Of a stretch of DNA of 64,000 nucleotides, positions 34,511 to 43,366 are shown one piece after another. Source of the stretch: Bacteroidales bacterium (lineage in GTDB: Bacteria > Bacteroidota > Bacteroidia > Bacteroidales > UBA932); NCBI GenBank assembly GCA_015060445.1, contig SUYL01000009.1, forward strand, positions 1-64,000. The letters are read 5' to 3'. Every line of letters begins with the position of its first letter. Position 1 is the stretch's first letter. The notes under the pieces are model-generated. The model was not told the origin of the DNA. It worked only from the letters and a program-made list of their open reading frames with translations, and did not search any database. Made by a program: the position numbers and the translations under genes.

Positions 34511-34518
34511 TTGTCGGG

Positions 34519-35730
34519 ATGCTGAAAGTGATTCTCATATTGCTGGTTATTGCGCTGGTGTGCTTCCTGTACACTGTCTATTTGTGGCACAAGACCAATG
34601 AGAAACTCACTTTCATGCTGGATTCCTTGGATAATGACGATGTAAATTTCAGGTTCCGGGAGAGGCTTTTCTTCAATGCCTCACTTAACCGTACACTCAA
34701 CCGCCTCAGGGGGATTTATGAGAAGAGGCAGAATGAACTGCGGGAACAGGAGCAGTATTTTGCCCGTATGCTGGAGAATGTGCAAACCGGAATTGTGGTA
34801 GTTGAAGAGTTGCATGGAAGGATACTTTTCTACAATAATTTTGCAAAAGTGCTGCTGGGAATGGAGCAGGTGTCGCACCTGAGGCAGATAAAGCGCTTGA
34901 ATGAGCAACTTTATGATGCCTTCATTGCAGTAAAGCCGGGAACGAACCTCAAGGCCTCCTACTACAATGAGAGCGCATCTGTAAATATCCTCCTTTCGGC
35001 CTCCTATGCATCGCTGAAAGGGAAAGATGTGAAGATTGTGGCTGTGAGCAACATTGACCCGCAGTTGAGTGAGAACCAGGAAGAGAGTTGGAACAAACTC
35101 ACCAGAGTCCTTACCCACGAGATTATGAACACAATTACCCCAATTGTTTCGCTGAGCGATACCCTCAACCAGTGTGCGGTGGAGGATAAATTGGATTCCA
35201 ATTACATCTCCGGGCTGGAGACAATTTCCGCTTCATCCAAAGGGCTGCTCAGTTTTGTGGAGTCTTACAGGAGCCTCACCAGGGTGGCTGCCCCTATCAG
35301 AAAATCTTTCCTTGTGAGTGAACTGGTAGAGAGGGTGTTCCAACTTACCGCCCCTTACACTTCTGATGTTGGGATTGGGACAGTTTACATAGAGAAGACC
35401 GAGGATGTAATCCTTTGGGCAGATGAGAACCAGATAGCCCAGATACTTATAAACCTTGTGAAGAATGCGGCGCAGGCCGGGGCCACCCGCATAGAGATTT
35501 CTGTTGAACTGGATTCCCTTGAAAATGTGGTGATTGAGGTCTTCAATAATGGCGCCCCAATTAGCGCAGAAGGGCGCGAAGAGATTTTTGTCCCGTTCTA
35601 CACCACCAAACAGGAGGGTACCGGCATAGGTCTCTCCCTCTCCCGACAAATCATGCGACTTCACAACGGCTCCCTCACCCTTTCCCGCAGTGACGAAAAG
35701 GGGACGGCATTCAAATTGAGGTTTTCGTGA
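34519..35730 (+). CDS. Sensor histidine kinase partner of the NtrC-type regulator
   Basis: 403 residues from ATG at 34519. One N-terminal helix (about 3-23) without a large periplasmic part suggests sensing at or inside the membrane. A PAS-like region (about 80-170, ENVQTGIVVVEELHGRILFY) precedes the H box LTHEIMNTITPIVSLSD, N box LINLVKNAAQAG and G boxes FNNGAPI and GTGIGLSLS, an NtrY/AtoS-like arrangement. Adjacent to the regulator gene, so a cognate pair. Its stop codon sits in a half copy of the palindromic element (35727-35736). Confidence 0.9.
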   Translation: MLKVILILLVIALVCFLYTVYLWHKTNEKLTFMLDSLDNDDVNFRFRERLFFNASLNRTLNRLRGIYEKRQNELREQEQYFARMLENVQTGIVVVEELHGRILFYNNFAKVLLGMEQVSHLRQIKRLNEQLYDAFIAVKPGTNLKASYYNESASVNILLSASYASLKGKDVKIVAVSNIDPQLSENQEESWNKLTRVLTHEIMNTITPIVSLSDTLNQCAVEDKLDSNYISGLETISASSKGLLSFVESYRSLTRVAAPIRKSFLVSELVERVFQLTAPYTSDVGIGTVYIEKTEDVILWADENQIAQILINLVKNAAQAGATRIEISVELDSLENVVIEVFNNGAPISAEGREEIFVPFYTTKQEGTGIGLSLSRQIMRLHNGSLTLSRSDEKGTAFKLRFS

Positions 35731-35736
35731 CGTGAT
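35727..35736. repeat. Half element d (right arm only)
   Basis: GTGACGTGAT is identical to the right end of element b and overlaps the kinase stop codon. No matching left arm was found. Confidence 0.4.
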
Positions 35737-35740
35737 TATA

Positions 35741-35748
35741 TATCTTTG
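35741..35748 (+). promoter_or_regulatory. -7 box of the nucleotidase gene
   Basis: TATCTTTG ends 4 bases before ATG at 35753. This again predicts a leaderless mRNA. TTG at 35716-35718 is near -33 spacing. Confidence 0.45.
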
Positions 35749-35752
35749 GGGT

Positions 35753-37351
35753 ATGAAAATAGAAGCAAGATTATTATGCCTGCTGGCTGTGCTTTTTGTG
35801 GTGGGATTTGCCAAAAGCGACAAGGGGACTCAGTTGCCACAGAGCCCTGTGGTGATATTGTTTGAGAATGATGTCCATTGTGCGGTGGAGGGATATGCGA
35901 AGATGGCGGCCCTTAAGGCAGAGGAACAGGTACATACACCATATGTTACAGTGGTGTCATCAGGAGATTTTGTACAGGGGGATGTGATAGGTTCCGTTAC
36001 AGAAGGGGAGTCCATAGTTGGTATAATGAACAGGGTAGGATATGATTTTGTGGCCCCTGGAAACCATGAGTTTGATTTTGGAATGGAGCGGCTGCAGGAG
36101 ATTGCACGTGATTTGCAGGCAGAAGAGTTATGCGCAAATTTCACCTCAAATAAAACTCAAGAGCCTGTATTCAAGCCATATGGCATTGTGGATTATGGAG
36201 GTTGCCAGGTAGCATTCATAGGGCTGATTACCCCATCAACCGCAACATCTGTAATTCCAAAGACTTTCCAGGATGAGGAGGGGAATGTTGCCTACGGATT
36301 CAATTCCGCCAATCTCTTTACCTGTGCCCAACAGTGGATAGACAAGTCCAGGAGTGAGGGGGCAGATTACGTGATAGTGTTGTCCCATCTTGGGGATATC
36401 AAGGAGGGGGATTACCCTACATCTGTAGAGTTTATCGGGAATACAACTGGGGTAGATGTGGTGCTGGATGGCCATTCCCACACTGTTATTCCCGACAGTC
36501 TTGTGTTGGATAAGGAGGGGCGGCAGGTGCTGCTGGCTTCTACCGGAAGCAGGTTTGAATTTGTCGGGAAACTGGAACTCTCTGTTGAAGGAAAATTCTC
36601 TTCAGAACTCCTGCCGGCAGAGACTTTGCAGGATGCTCCGGAGGTTGCGGCATTTGTGGAGGAGTTGAAGGAGGGGGTACTTGCTGCAGGGGAGAGGATT
36701 GTAGGGCATCTTGAGGAGGATCTGCTTGCACTGGATTCCAACGGCGACTGGCTTGTGAGGGACAGGCAGATGCCTATTGGAACTTTTTGTGCCGATGCTT
36801 TCCGGGAAGTGCTGGGTACCGATATTGCCATGATAAATGGCGGAGGCATAAGGAACAACCTTTATGCAGGAGATATCTCCTACAATGATCTTCTCTCTGT
36901 GTTTCCTTTTGGAAACAATGCCTGCACCGTTTCACTAACAGGAGCGCAACTGGCAGATATACTTGAGGCCTCTGTAAGGTCTCTTCCTCTGCCCAGCGGC
37001 AGTTTCATGCAGGTGAGTGGGGTGCGCTACAATTGTGATGTGTCTGTGGCTTCTCCTGTAGAGTTGGATGACAGCGGCCTTTTCCTTGGTATCCGCCCGG
37101 GGGCCTCCCGACGAGTCTCAGATGTTCAGGTACTTGACAAATCCACAGGGAATTATCTTCCGGTAAACCCCTCTGCAACATATACCCTTGGCGGAATAGA
37201 CTACAACCTCGCCAACCTCGGCTCTGACGGCATGTTCCGCTACACCAAACTTCTACGGAGTAACCAGGGGCTGGATGTGGATGTATTGTCCCAATTTTTA
37301 TCACGACGCGATTTTGTACAATTGTTTGGTTCCCAAACAATTGCAAAATGA
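35753..37351 (+). CDS. Exported 5'-nucleotidase/2',3'-cyclic phosphodiesterase family protein
   Basis: 532 residues from ATG at 35753. A signal-like N terminus (KIEARLLCLLAVLFVVGFA) is followed by the metallophosphatase domain (about 30-280), with metal motifs FENDVHC, SSGDFVQG, PGNHEFDFG, VLSHLGD and DGHSHT. The UshA-type C-terminal domain (about 325-500) contains MINGGGIRNN. It should hydrolyse nucleotides or related phosphoesters in the periplasm. The last 17 codons and the stop are read from palindromic element e, so the C-terminal tail is element-derived. Confidence 0.88.
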   Translation: MKIEARLLCLLAVLFVVGFAKSDKGTQLPQSPVVILFENDVHCAVEGYAKMAALKAEEQVHTPYVTVVSSGDFVQGDVIGSVTEGESIVGIMNRVGYDFVAPGNHEFDFGMERLQEIARDLQAEELCANFTSNKTQEPVFKPYGIVDYGGCQVAFIGLITPSTATSVIPKTFQDEEGNVAYGFNSANLFTCAQQWIDKSRSEGADYVIVLSHLGDIKEGDYPTSVEFIGNTTGVDVVLDGHSHTVIPDSLVLDKEGRQVLLASTGSRFEFVGKLELSVEGKFSSELLPAETLQDAPEVAAFVEELKEGVLAAGERIVGHLEEDLLALDSNGDWLVRDRQMPIGTFCADAFREVLGTDIAMINGGGIRNNLYAGDISYNDLLSVFPFGNNACTVSLTGAQLADILEASVRSLPLPSGSFMQVSGVRYNCDVSVASPVELDDSGLFLGIRPGASRRVSDVQVLDKSTGNYLPVNPSATYTLGGIDYNLANLGSDGMFRYTKLLRSNQGLDVDVLSQFLSRRDFVQLFGSQTIAK

Positions 37352-37416
37352 GGTTCCAAGAACCTCATTTTTTATTTTGCTGAGAATCAGCAAAATGTAC
37401 AAAATCGCGTCGTGAT
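37300..37416. repeat. Cloverleaf palindromic element e (117 bp)
   Basis: A perfect 21-bp closing stem (37300-37320 with 37396-37416) encloses three perfect hairpins: 37321-37341 (ATTGTTTGG/CCAAACAAT), 37345-37371 (12-bp stem, loop CAA) and 37374-37396 (ATTTTGCTGA/TCAGCAAAAT). Almost every base is in a stem. The left part overlaps the 3' end of the nucleotidase gene. Confidence 0.92.
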
Positions 37417-37452
37417 TGTAAGATTCCCTTACACCTGTAAAGTTTCTTTACA
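37417..37452. promoter_or_regulatory. Tandem activator-like palindromes upstream of the second permease operon
   Basis: TGTAAGATTCCCTTACA (37417-37433) and TGTAAAG-TTT-CTTTACA (37436-37452) have centres 19 bases apart. They lie 55 bases upstream of the -24 element. Same block as 27555-27590. Confidence 0.75.
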
Positions 37453-37507
37453 CTTTTTATTTGGTGACAATAGGTGTAAATAGCAGTAAAACAGTTGTTT
37501 ACATTCT

Positions 37508-37524
37508 TTGGCACGGCCGTTGCT
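37508..37524 (+). promoter_or_regulatory. Consensus sigma-54 promoter of permease operon 37565
   Basis: TTGGCACG-GCCG-TTGCT is a full match to the -24/-12 consensus. It lies 40 bases before the start codon. Confidence 0.85.
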
Positions 37525-37564
37525 CCTGTAATGGCATAGATGTAAAAGTGTAAAGAAATAACTT

Positions 37565-39907
37565 ATGAAACTGAAAAGGGATATTGTTAAAATTCTCTCG
37601 CTTGCTTTGGGGCTGGCTGTGGGGGTAGTGCTGATTGCAAAGGTGTGTTTTGAACTCCAGTATGACAGTTTTTACGAAGACAGGGAGCGTGTATATAAAA
37701 TTATGACCGGAGTGGTGAGGCATGATGAGGATCCGTTGAATGCAGACCAGATCAGCGGGGCGGTGGCACCGGGATTCAAGGAGTTTGTGCCGGGAGTGGA
37801 AGCGGCAACCAGGGTTACACCGGTATTCAACAACAGCACATACTATACAGAGGATAATAACAAGTTTACTGCGGCGCTCCTGCTGGCAGATACAAGTTTT
37901 TTTGACATTTTCACAAGGGAGATATATGCAGGAGACCCCCACAAGGCATTCAGTGAGTGGGGAAAAGTTATGGTTTCCCTCTCTTTTGCCCAGAAGTTGG
38001 GGGGGACAGAAGAAGTTGTCGGGAAGACAATATATAATGAATCGCTCCCGAAGGCAAAATTCACCATTGAAGGGGTATATGAAGATTTTCCCAAGAACAG
38101 TACTTTTGCAGGGACAGATATCCTATTGAGTCTCCCTACATATGCCAAAAACAGTACTGAGAACTGGTTGGGAAACGACCGTTACTATGGGTATGTAAAA
38201 CTGGAACCAGGTGTTGATCCCGACAATCTTGCAGATGCCATACATGCAATGCAGGAGAAGAACCAGCCTCTGGAGGAACTGGAGCAGAGCGGACTGAAAT
38301 TGTGGTACTGGCTGCAGAGGGCAGACAGGCAGCATCTCCTCTATTCCAGCACCAACAGGAATATGGTAATAATGCTCTCAATTGTAGCACTCCTCCTTAT
38401 TGCAGCGGCCTCTGTGAACTATATCCTCAATACCATATCTTCAGTTGTGCAGAGGGCCAAGGAGATAGGGGTAAGGAAATGTTACGGTGCCGGGAGCGGC
38501 AGCATAATGGGGCTGATTCTCAGGGAAGCAGCAACTAATGTGGTAATATCAGCAGTTCTGGCTATAGGAATGGTTCTGGCAATGCAGAAGATGGTAGAGA
38601 GATTGCTCGATGCCTCTCTTGCCTCATTGTTCACTCCGGTGTCAATAGCAAGTGCGGTGGCTGTGTACGGGGTAATGCTGTTGGTATCGGGACTCATCCC
38701 TGCAAAAATATTTATGGGAATTCCGGTCTCAACTGCATTCAGGAACTATCGGGAAACAAAAAGGAGATGGAAACTCATTTTCCTTGGGGTGCAGTTTACA
38801 TTTACAGTGTTTCTGGCGTGTGCAGTTGCAATTTTCGGGAAGCAGTACAATATGATGCTCAATGAGGATATGGGGTATGAGTATGACAATCTCCTGGTGG
38901 CATATCTGCCTGGGACTCCAACTGAAGATTTCTTTAAGGTGCAGGACAAGTTGGCCTCAATGCCTGAGGTTGTGGGGTGTGAACTTGTATCGGACATTCC
39001 AATGTTTGGGTCGTCGGGAAACAATGTGTATCTCCCTGGTGCAGAGAAGGAACTGTTCAATATTTCAGACCAGTATTATTCAACAGAAGGTACTGCGGAA
39101 CTCCTTGGAATAGAGTTTATTGAAGGTGGGGAGGCACAGACTCCAAAGGAGATTGCCGTAAGCCGCTCATTTGTGGAAAAGATGCAGCAGTTTACAGACT
39201 GGAGCGATGGTGCCATTGGAAAGGCGGTGATCATGACCGAGCACAGTGCCCATAAGGATGACATCTATATCATTTGCGGAGTATATGAGGATTACAAGAT
39301 AGGTGCGTTGGTATCGGATGACAGGCCAAGTGTGAGATTCGGTGCCCTGCAGGGAGATGGAAATGTCTATTTCAACTTTATACTCGTAAAACTTTCCCGT
39401 ATGGATGCAAATGCAATTGGCCGTGTGCAGGGGGCAATCAATGAGATGCTTCCCGACAAATCCCTTGAAATTGCCTCCTACAGGGAGGGGATGCTGGAGC
39501 AGTTCTCAGATGTAAAGAAAGTGAAGGATTCCATCCTCCTTGGCGGACTGGTATCCCTGATCATCTCCCTCATGGGACTTATAGGATACATAAAGGATGA
39601 AACTTCCCGCCGCAGTTCCGAGATGGCCATCCGAAAAATCAACGGTGCCCTTCCGGGGGAAATAATGGGGCTGTTTGTAAAAGGCATTATACCATTGGTG
39701 GTTGTGGCTTCCCTTTTGGGCAACATTGCTGCCCACCTTGCCTCCGACATAGCCCTTGAAATGTTTGAGCAGAAAACCCATATAGGCTTATGGATTTATA
39801 TCATCTGCGATATTGCAGTAATACTAATTGTACTCGCAACCGTAATAATTAACAGTATACGCGTCTCGCGGGCCAACCCTGTGGTATCACTCTCTAAAGG
39901 CGAATAA
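37565..39907 (+). CDS. ABC transporter permease, MacB-like
   Basis: 780 residues. The N terminus is short (first helix about 8-30), followed by a periplasmic domain, three helices (about 260-385), a helix at about 400-420, a second periplasmic domain and three helices at the end. The tail motif is RRSSEMAIRKINGALPGE. It is more distant from the other permeases, lacking the SLSGR link. It leads the operon with the ATPase and two more permeases. The leader GTGTAAAGAAATAACTT carries the regulatory half site near the ribosome site. Confidence 0.88.
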   Translation: MKLKRDIVKILSLALGLAVGVVLIAKVCFELQYDSFYEDRERVYKIMTGVVRHDEDPLNADQISGAVAPGFKEFVPGVEAATRVTPVFNNSTYYTEDNNKFTAALLLADTSFFDIFTREIYAGDPHKAFSEWGKVMVSLSFAQKLGGTEEVVGKTIYNESLPKAKFTIEGVYEDFPKNSTFAGTDILLSLPTYAKNSTENWLGNDRYYGYVKLEPGVDPDNLADAIHAMQEKNQPLEELEQSGLKLWYWLQRADRQHLLYSSTNRNMVIMLSIVALLLIAAASVNYILNTISSVVQRAKEIGVRKCYGAGSGSIMGLILREAATNVVISAVLAIGMVLAMQKMVERLLDASLASLFTPVSIASAVAVYGVMLLVSGLIPAKIFMGIPVSTAFRNYRETKRRWKLIFLGVQFTFTVFLACAVAIFGKQYNMMLNEDMGYEYDNLLVAYLPGTPTEDFFKVQDKLASMPEVVGCELVSDIPMFGSSGNNVYLPGAEKELFNISDQYYSTEGTAELLGIEFIEGGEAQTPKEIAVSRSFVEKMQQFTDWSDGAIGKAVIMTEHSAHKDDIYIICGVYEDYKIGALVSDDRPSVRFGALQGDGNVYFNFILVKLSRMDANAIGRVQGAINEMLPDKSLEIASYREGMLEQFSDVKKVKDSILLGGLVSLIISLMGLIGYIKDETSRRSSEMAIRKINGALPGEIMGLFVKGIIPLVVVASLLGNIAAHLASDIALEMFEQKTHIGLWIYIICDIAVILIVLATVIINSIRVSRANPVVSLSKGE

Positions 39908-39910
39908 TAG

Positions 39911-39951
39911 AAAGTCGGTCCCCGAGTTACTATAAAGTCGGTCCCCGAGTT
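39911..39951. repeat. Twin 18-base direct repeats at a permease/ATPase junction
   Basis: AAAGTCGGTCCCCGAGTT at 39911-39928 and 39934-39951, 23 bases apart. They are related in reverse complement to the palindrome ending tolC (29107-29123). Confidence 0.8.
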
Positions 39952-39993
39952 TATATAAAAAATAGTATCATTAAAATTTAAAAAATAATAGTT

Positions 39994-40674
39994 ATGATTA
40001 AAGTTACTGATTTAAGCAAGGTTTTTAGAACTGAAGAGATTGAGACAACTGCTCTCAACGGTGTTTCATTTGAGATCAATGAAGGTGAGTTTGTGGCAAT
40101 TATGGGCCCTTCCGGATGCGGAAAATCTACATTGCTGAATATTATAGGATTGCTGGACAATCCGTCGGGAGGAAGTTATATGTTGCTTGGCAGTGAGGTT
40201 GGCCAGTTGAAGGAGAAGGACCGCACCAAGTTCCGCAAGGGCAACATTGGTTTTGTGTTCCAGAGTTTCAATTTGATTGATGAACTCAATGTGTTTGAGA
40301 ATGTGGAACTTCCGCTAAGGTATCTGAACATCTCTGCCGGTGAGCGCAAGCAGAGGGTTACCGAAATCCTCAAGAGAATGGGAATTTCCCATCGTGCAAA
40401 ACACTTCCCTCAGCAACTTTCTGGAGGTCAGCAGCAGAGGGTAGCCATTGCCCGCGCAGTGGTTTCAAATCCAAAACTTATCCTCGCCGACGAGCCTACA
40501 GGTAACTTGGATTCAAAGAACGGCAAGGAGGTTATGGACCTTTTGAGCGAACTGAACGCCGAGGGAACCACCATTGTAATGGTAACCCACTCCCAAAAAG
40601 ATGCCGCTGTAGCCCAGAGGGTGATCAACCTCTTCGACGGCCAGATAGTTGGGGATGTGAAGAATGAGTTGTAA
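39994..40674 (+). CDS. ABC transporter ATP-binding protein (LolD/MacB type)
   Basis: 226 residues, a single ABC domain. Walker A is GPSGCGKST (38-46), signature [14 protein letters not shown] and Walker B LILADEPTGNLD. This is the usual partner for MacB/FtsX-type permeases, where ATP hydrolysis drives mechanical transmission rather than transmembrane transport. It is the only ABC exporter ATPase in the array, although four full permeases are encoded here and two more lie at the left end, so it may serve several of them. Confidence 0.92.
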   Translation: MIKVTDLSKVFRTEEIETTALNGVSFEINEGEFVAIMGPSGCGKSTLLNIIGLLDNPSGGSYMLLGSEVGQLKEKDRTKFRKGNIGFVFQSFNLIDELNVFENVELPLRYLNISAGERKQRVTEILKRMGISHRAKHFPQQLSGGQQQRVAIARAVVSNPKLILADEPTGNLDSKNGKEVMDLLSELNAEGTTIVMVTHSQKDAAVAQRVINLFDGQIVGDVKNEL

Positions 40675-40699
40675 TTTGTTACAAAATCACTGTTACAAA

Positions 40700-40826
40700 A
40701 TCACGTCGTGATTTTGTACAATTGCTTGCAAATGAGAATGTTGTAAATTGCCAAGGCTTAAAGTTTACAAAATGCTATTTTGTAAAGTGTTGAAGATTAA
40801 TAATTTGTACAAAATTGCGTCGTGAT
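40700..40826. repeat. Palindromic element f (127 bp)
   Basis: Imperfect 22-bp outer arms (40700-40721 with 40805-40826). Inner hairpins are TTGC/GCAA, GCC/GGC and a 10-bp TTTACAAAAT/ATTTTGTAAA, so a cloverleaf-type fold is possible. A second copy of the arm start (GTTACAAAATCAC) lies just outside at 40678-40690. Confidence 0.75.
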
Positions 40827-40841
40827 TAAAATTGAATATTT

Positions 40842-43229
40842 ATGAAAAGGTTATTTAAAGGCTCGGGGCTCCTTAATTTGTTGGGAATGACAACAGCTTT
40901 CGCTGCACTGTATATCCTGTTGGTGCAGGTGTACTATGATCTGTCATACAACAAGCAGATAGAGAATGTTGAGCGTGTATATATAATGGCTACTCCAAGC
41001 TGGTTTGAGCAGGGGCAGTGGCAGGTGAATCTTAACCGCCCGTTGCAGAAGGCAATACTGGAGAGTGCCGGCATGGTGGAGAGCAGTGGTGTGGCCTATA
41101 TTGGAGGTGACGGCAAGAATACTATCCGGATTGGAGAGGGTGAACAGCAGCGTGAGTATCAGGTAGGCTTTTCACAATTGACCAGAGGGGCCCTTGATGT
41201 GTTTGGATTTACCCCTGTGGTGGGTTCATTTGATGGGATGGAGAAGGATGAGACTGTAGCCATAAGTGAGTCTGCTGCCAAACTTATGCAGGTGGGTGTG
41301 GGTGATGCAATTTATGTAGGTCCTAAAGCCAAAGCTCCCATGACAATTGTGGCAGTGTATGAAGATATGCCAAACAACTCGGACCTCAACAATATCCACG
41401 CACTTTTCTGTTACCAGCTGCAGGAGAATGGAATAGACGACTTCAGCGAATGGGGTTACCACCATTTTGTAAAGCTTAATGCTCCCGATAGCAAAGAGGC
41501 TTTTGAAGCCCACGCAAAAAAGGTGGTGGAGGAGTTCTGGAAGATGAGGATGGAAAGTGCACCTGAGGAGGTGAGGGGCAGCGTAAGCCAGAGCATGATT
41601 GACGAGCAGATAAGCAGATGTACAGTTACCCTTCTGCCGTTTGATCAGATGTACTACAACGAGCAGATTTATTCACCTGCAGGGCGCACCGGCAACAAGA
41701 CCACTACAATCACTTTGCTGGTTGTTGCAATCCTCATTGTGGCAATTACCCTCATCAACTTTGTCAATTTCTTTATGGCTCAGGTGCCAAAGAGAATAAA
41801 AGGGGTGAATACACGCAAGATTCTGGGAAGTTCCAGAGCAGCACTTGTTGGGAATATGATGCTGGAAAGTGGTGTACTGGTTGCAGTTTCGCTGTGTGCG
41901 GCGGTTGCGGTTATTCTGCTGTTCAAGAGTTCCACCTATGCAAACCTTATCAGCTGTACATTGGCGTTTGAACACAATTTGCCGGTTATCGGGATTACAA
42001 TCATGGCGGCCCTTGTTATGACAATTGCTTCAAGTGTTTATCCTGCTCTTTATATCACTTCATTTCCTCCGGCTCTTGCCATAAAGGGTACATTTGGAAC
42101 AACCCAAAAAGGGAGGACATTGAGGTATGCACTCATTTGCCTGCAGTTTGTAATATCAATTGCATTTGTAATTTCTGCAATCTTTGTAAAGAGACAGCAC
42201 TCTTATATGATGAACTATGATATGGGATTCGATAAGGAGTATCTCCTTACAGCAAGCATTGGTGTGGGAACAGCAGAAAGGGATGCCTTTTCAGATGAGC
42301 TGCTCAAGTCTCCGCACATCAAGGATGTGGCATGGGCTGCAGGTCCACTTGTGAGTCCCGGCAGAATGGGATGGGGCAGAACCTTTAAAGGGGAGCAGAT
42401 CAATATTGATTCTTATCCTGTTTCCTGGAACTTCCTCCGTTTTATGGGAATTGATGTTGTGGAGGGTAGGGATTTTACCCAGGCAGATGAGCAGAGCGAG
42501 CATGGTGTATTTATCTTTAACAAGATGGCAAAGGAGAAGTATGGCTTTACTTTGGAGGATAAACTCAAAGGCCATAGCGATGCTACGGAGATTGCCGGCT
42601 TCTGTGAGAATTTCCAGTTCCGCCCGTTGCAGTATGAGCTTAACCCGTTTGCGTTCTATATTTTTGGAAAGAATCCATGGTGGGACCTTAACCATCTTTA
42701 CATAAGGACGGAGGCTGGTGCACCTTATAAAGAGGTTGAAGCAGCAGTTAAGGATGTTATCCTCAAGTTTAATCCGGGGGCAAATGGCCTTAAACTCAAC
42801 TTCTTTGAACAGGAGCTTGGTGCCCAATACTATAAGGAGAAACAGCTTACTACAATGGTAACCCTGTTTACAGTGCTTGCAATCATCATTTCCCTTATGG
42901 GTGTATTTGGTATGGTAATCTTTGAGACCCAGTACCGCCGCAAGGAGATAGGTGTGCGCAGGGTGCACGGATCATCGGTAATGGATATTCTGGTAATGTT
43001 CAACAAGAAGTTTGTCAAGCTGCTGCTGATTTCATTTGTGGTTGCTTCATTCATAAGCCTGCGCATAATAGATTACTATTACAGCACCTTTGCCTACAGC
43101 GCAGAGATTTCTCTATGGGTATTCCTGTTGGCATTATTGCTTGTAGCAGCCATAGTGTTCATTGTTGTAACCATTGGAAGCTGGCGTGCCGCAACGGAAA
43201 ACCCGGTGAGTTCATTAAAAAGTGAATAA
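40842..43229 (+). CDS. ABC transporter permease, MacB-like
   Basis: 795 residues with the duplicated layout as at 30546: first helix about 14-32, periplasmic domain, helices at about 290-420, a helix at about 430-450, a second periplasmic domain and C-terminal helices. The link is LAIKGTFGTTQKGRTLRY, and the tail motif RRKEIGVRRVHGS. It is closest by eye to the proteins at 30546 and 2372. Element f lies in front and element g behind. Confidence 0.9.
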   Translation: MKRLFKGSGLLNLLGMTTAFAALYILLVQVYYDLSYNKQIENVERVYIMATPSWFEQGQWQVNLNRPLQKAILESAGMVESSGVAYIGGDGKNTIRIGEGEQQREYQVGFSQLTRGALDVFGFTPVVGSFDGMEKDETVAISESAAKLMQVGVGDAIYVGPKAKAPMTIVAVYEDMPNNSDLNNIHALFCYQLQENGIDDFSEWGYHHFVKLNAPDSKEAFEAHAKKVVEEFWKMRMESAPEEVRGSVSQSMIDEQISRCTVTLLPFDQMYYNEQIYSPAGRTGNKTTTITLLVVAILIVAITLINFVNFFMAQVPKRIKGVNTRKILGSSRAALVGNMMLESGVLVAVSLCAAVAVILLFKSSTYANLISCTLAFEHNLPVIGITIMAALVMTIASSVYPALYITSFPPALAIKGTFGTTQKGRTLRYALICLQFVISIAFVISAIFVKRQHSYMMNYDMGFDKEYLLTASIGVGTAERDAFSDELLKSPHIKDVAWAAGPLVSPGRMGWGRTFKGEQINIDSYPVSWNFLRFMGIDVVEGRDFTQADEQSEHGVFIFNKMAKEKYGFTLEDKLKGHSDATEIAGFCENFQFRPLQYELNPFAFYIFGKNPWWDLNHLYIRTEAGAPYKEVEAAVKDVILKFNPGANGLKLNFFEQELGAQYYKEKQLTTMVTLFTVLAIIISLMGVFGMVIFETQYRRKEIGVRRVHGSSVMDILVMFNKKFVKLLLISFVVASFISLRIIDYYYSTFAYSAEISLWVFLLALLLVAAIVFIVVTIGSWRAATENPVSSLKSE

Positions 43230-43238
43230 TCAACAATA

Positions 43239-43365
43239 ATCACGTCGCAATTTTGTACAACTTGCTCATTATGAAGGTTGTATAAAATTGCAAAAGTGAG
43301 AATAATGAGATGAAGATTTTATAAAGTGTTAATAGTTAATAAGTTGTACAAAATTGCGACGTGAT
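43239..43365. repeat. Palindromic element g (127 bp)
   Basis: Perfect 25-bp outer arms (43239-43263 with 43341-43365). Inner complementary segments CTCATTAT/ATAATGAG and TATAAAAT/ATTTTATA interleave, so they would form a pseudoknot rather than separate hairpins. Flanked by TA on both sides. The element ends one base before the next start codon. Confidence 0.85.
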
Positions 43366-43366
43366 T

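Noticed and set aside
37300-37416. Cloverleaf elements as tRNA genes
   Set aside because: The folds have three perfect hairpins but no tRNA invariant bases, no CCA and wrong stem lengths; element i has entirely different arms.
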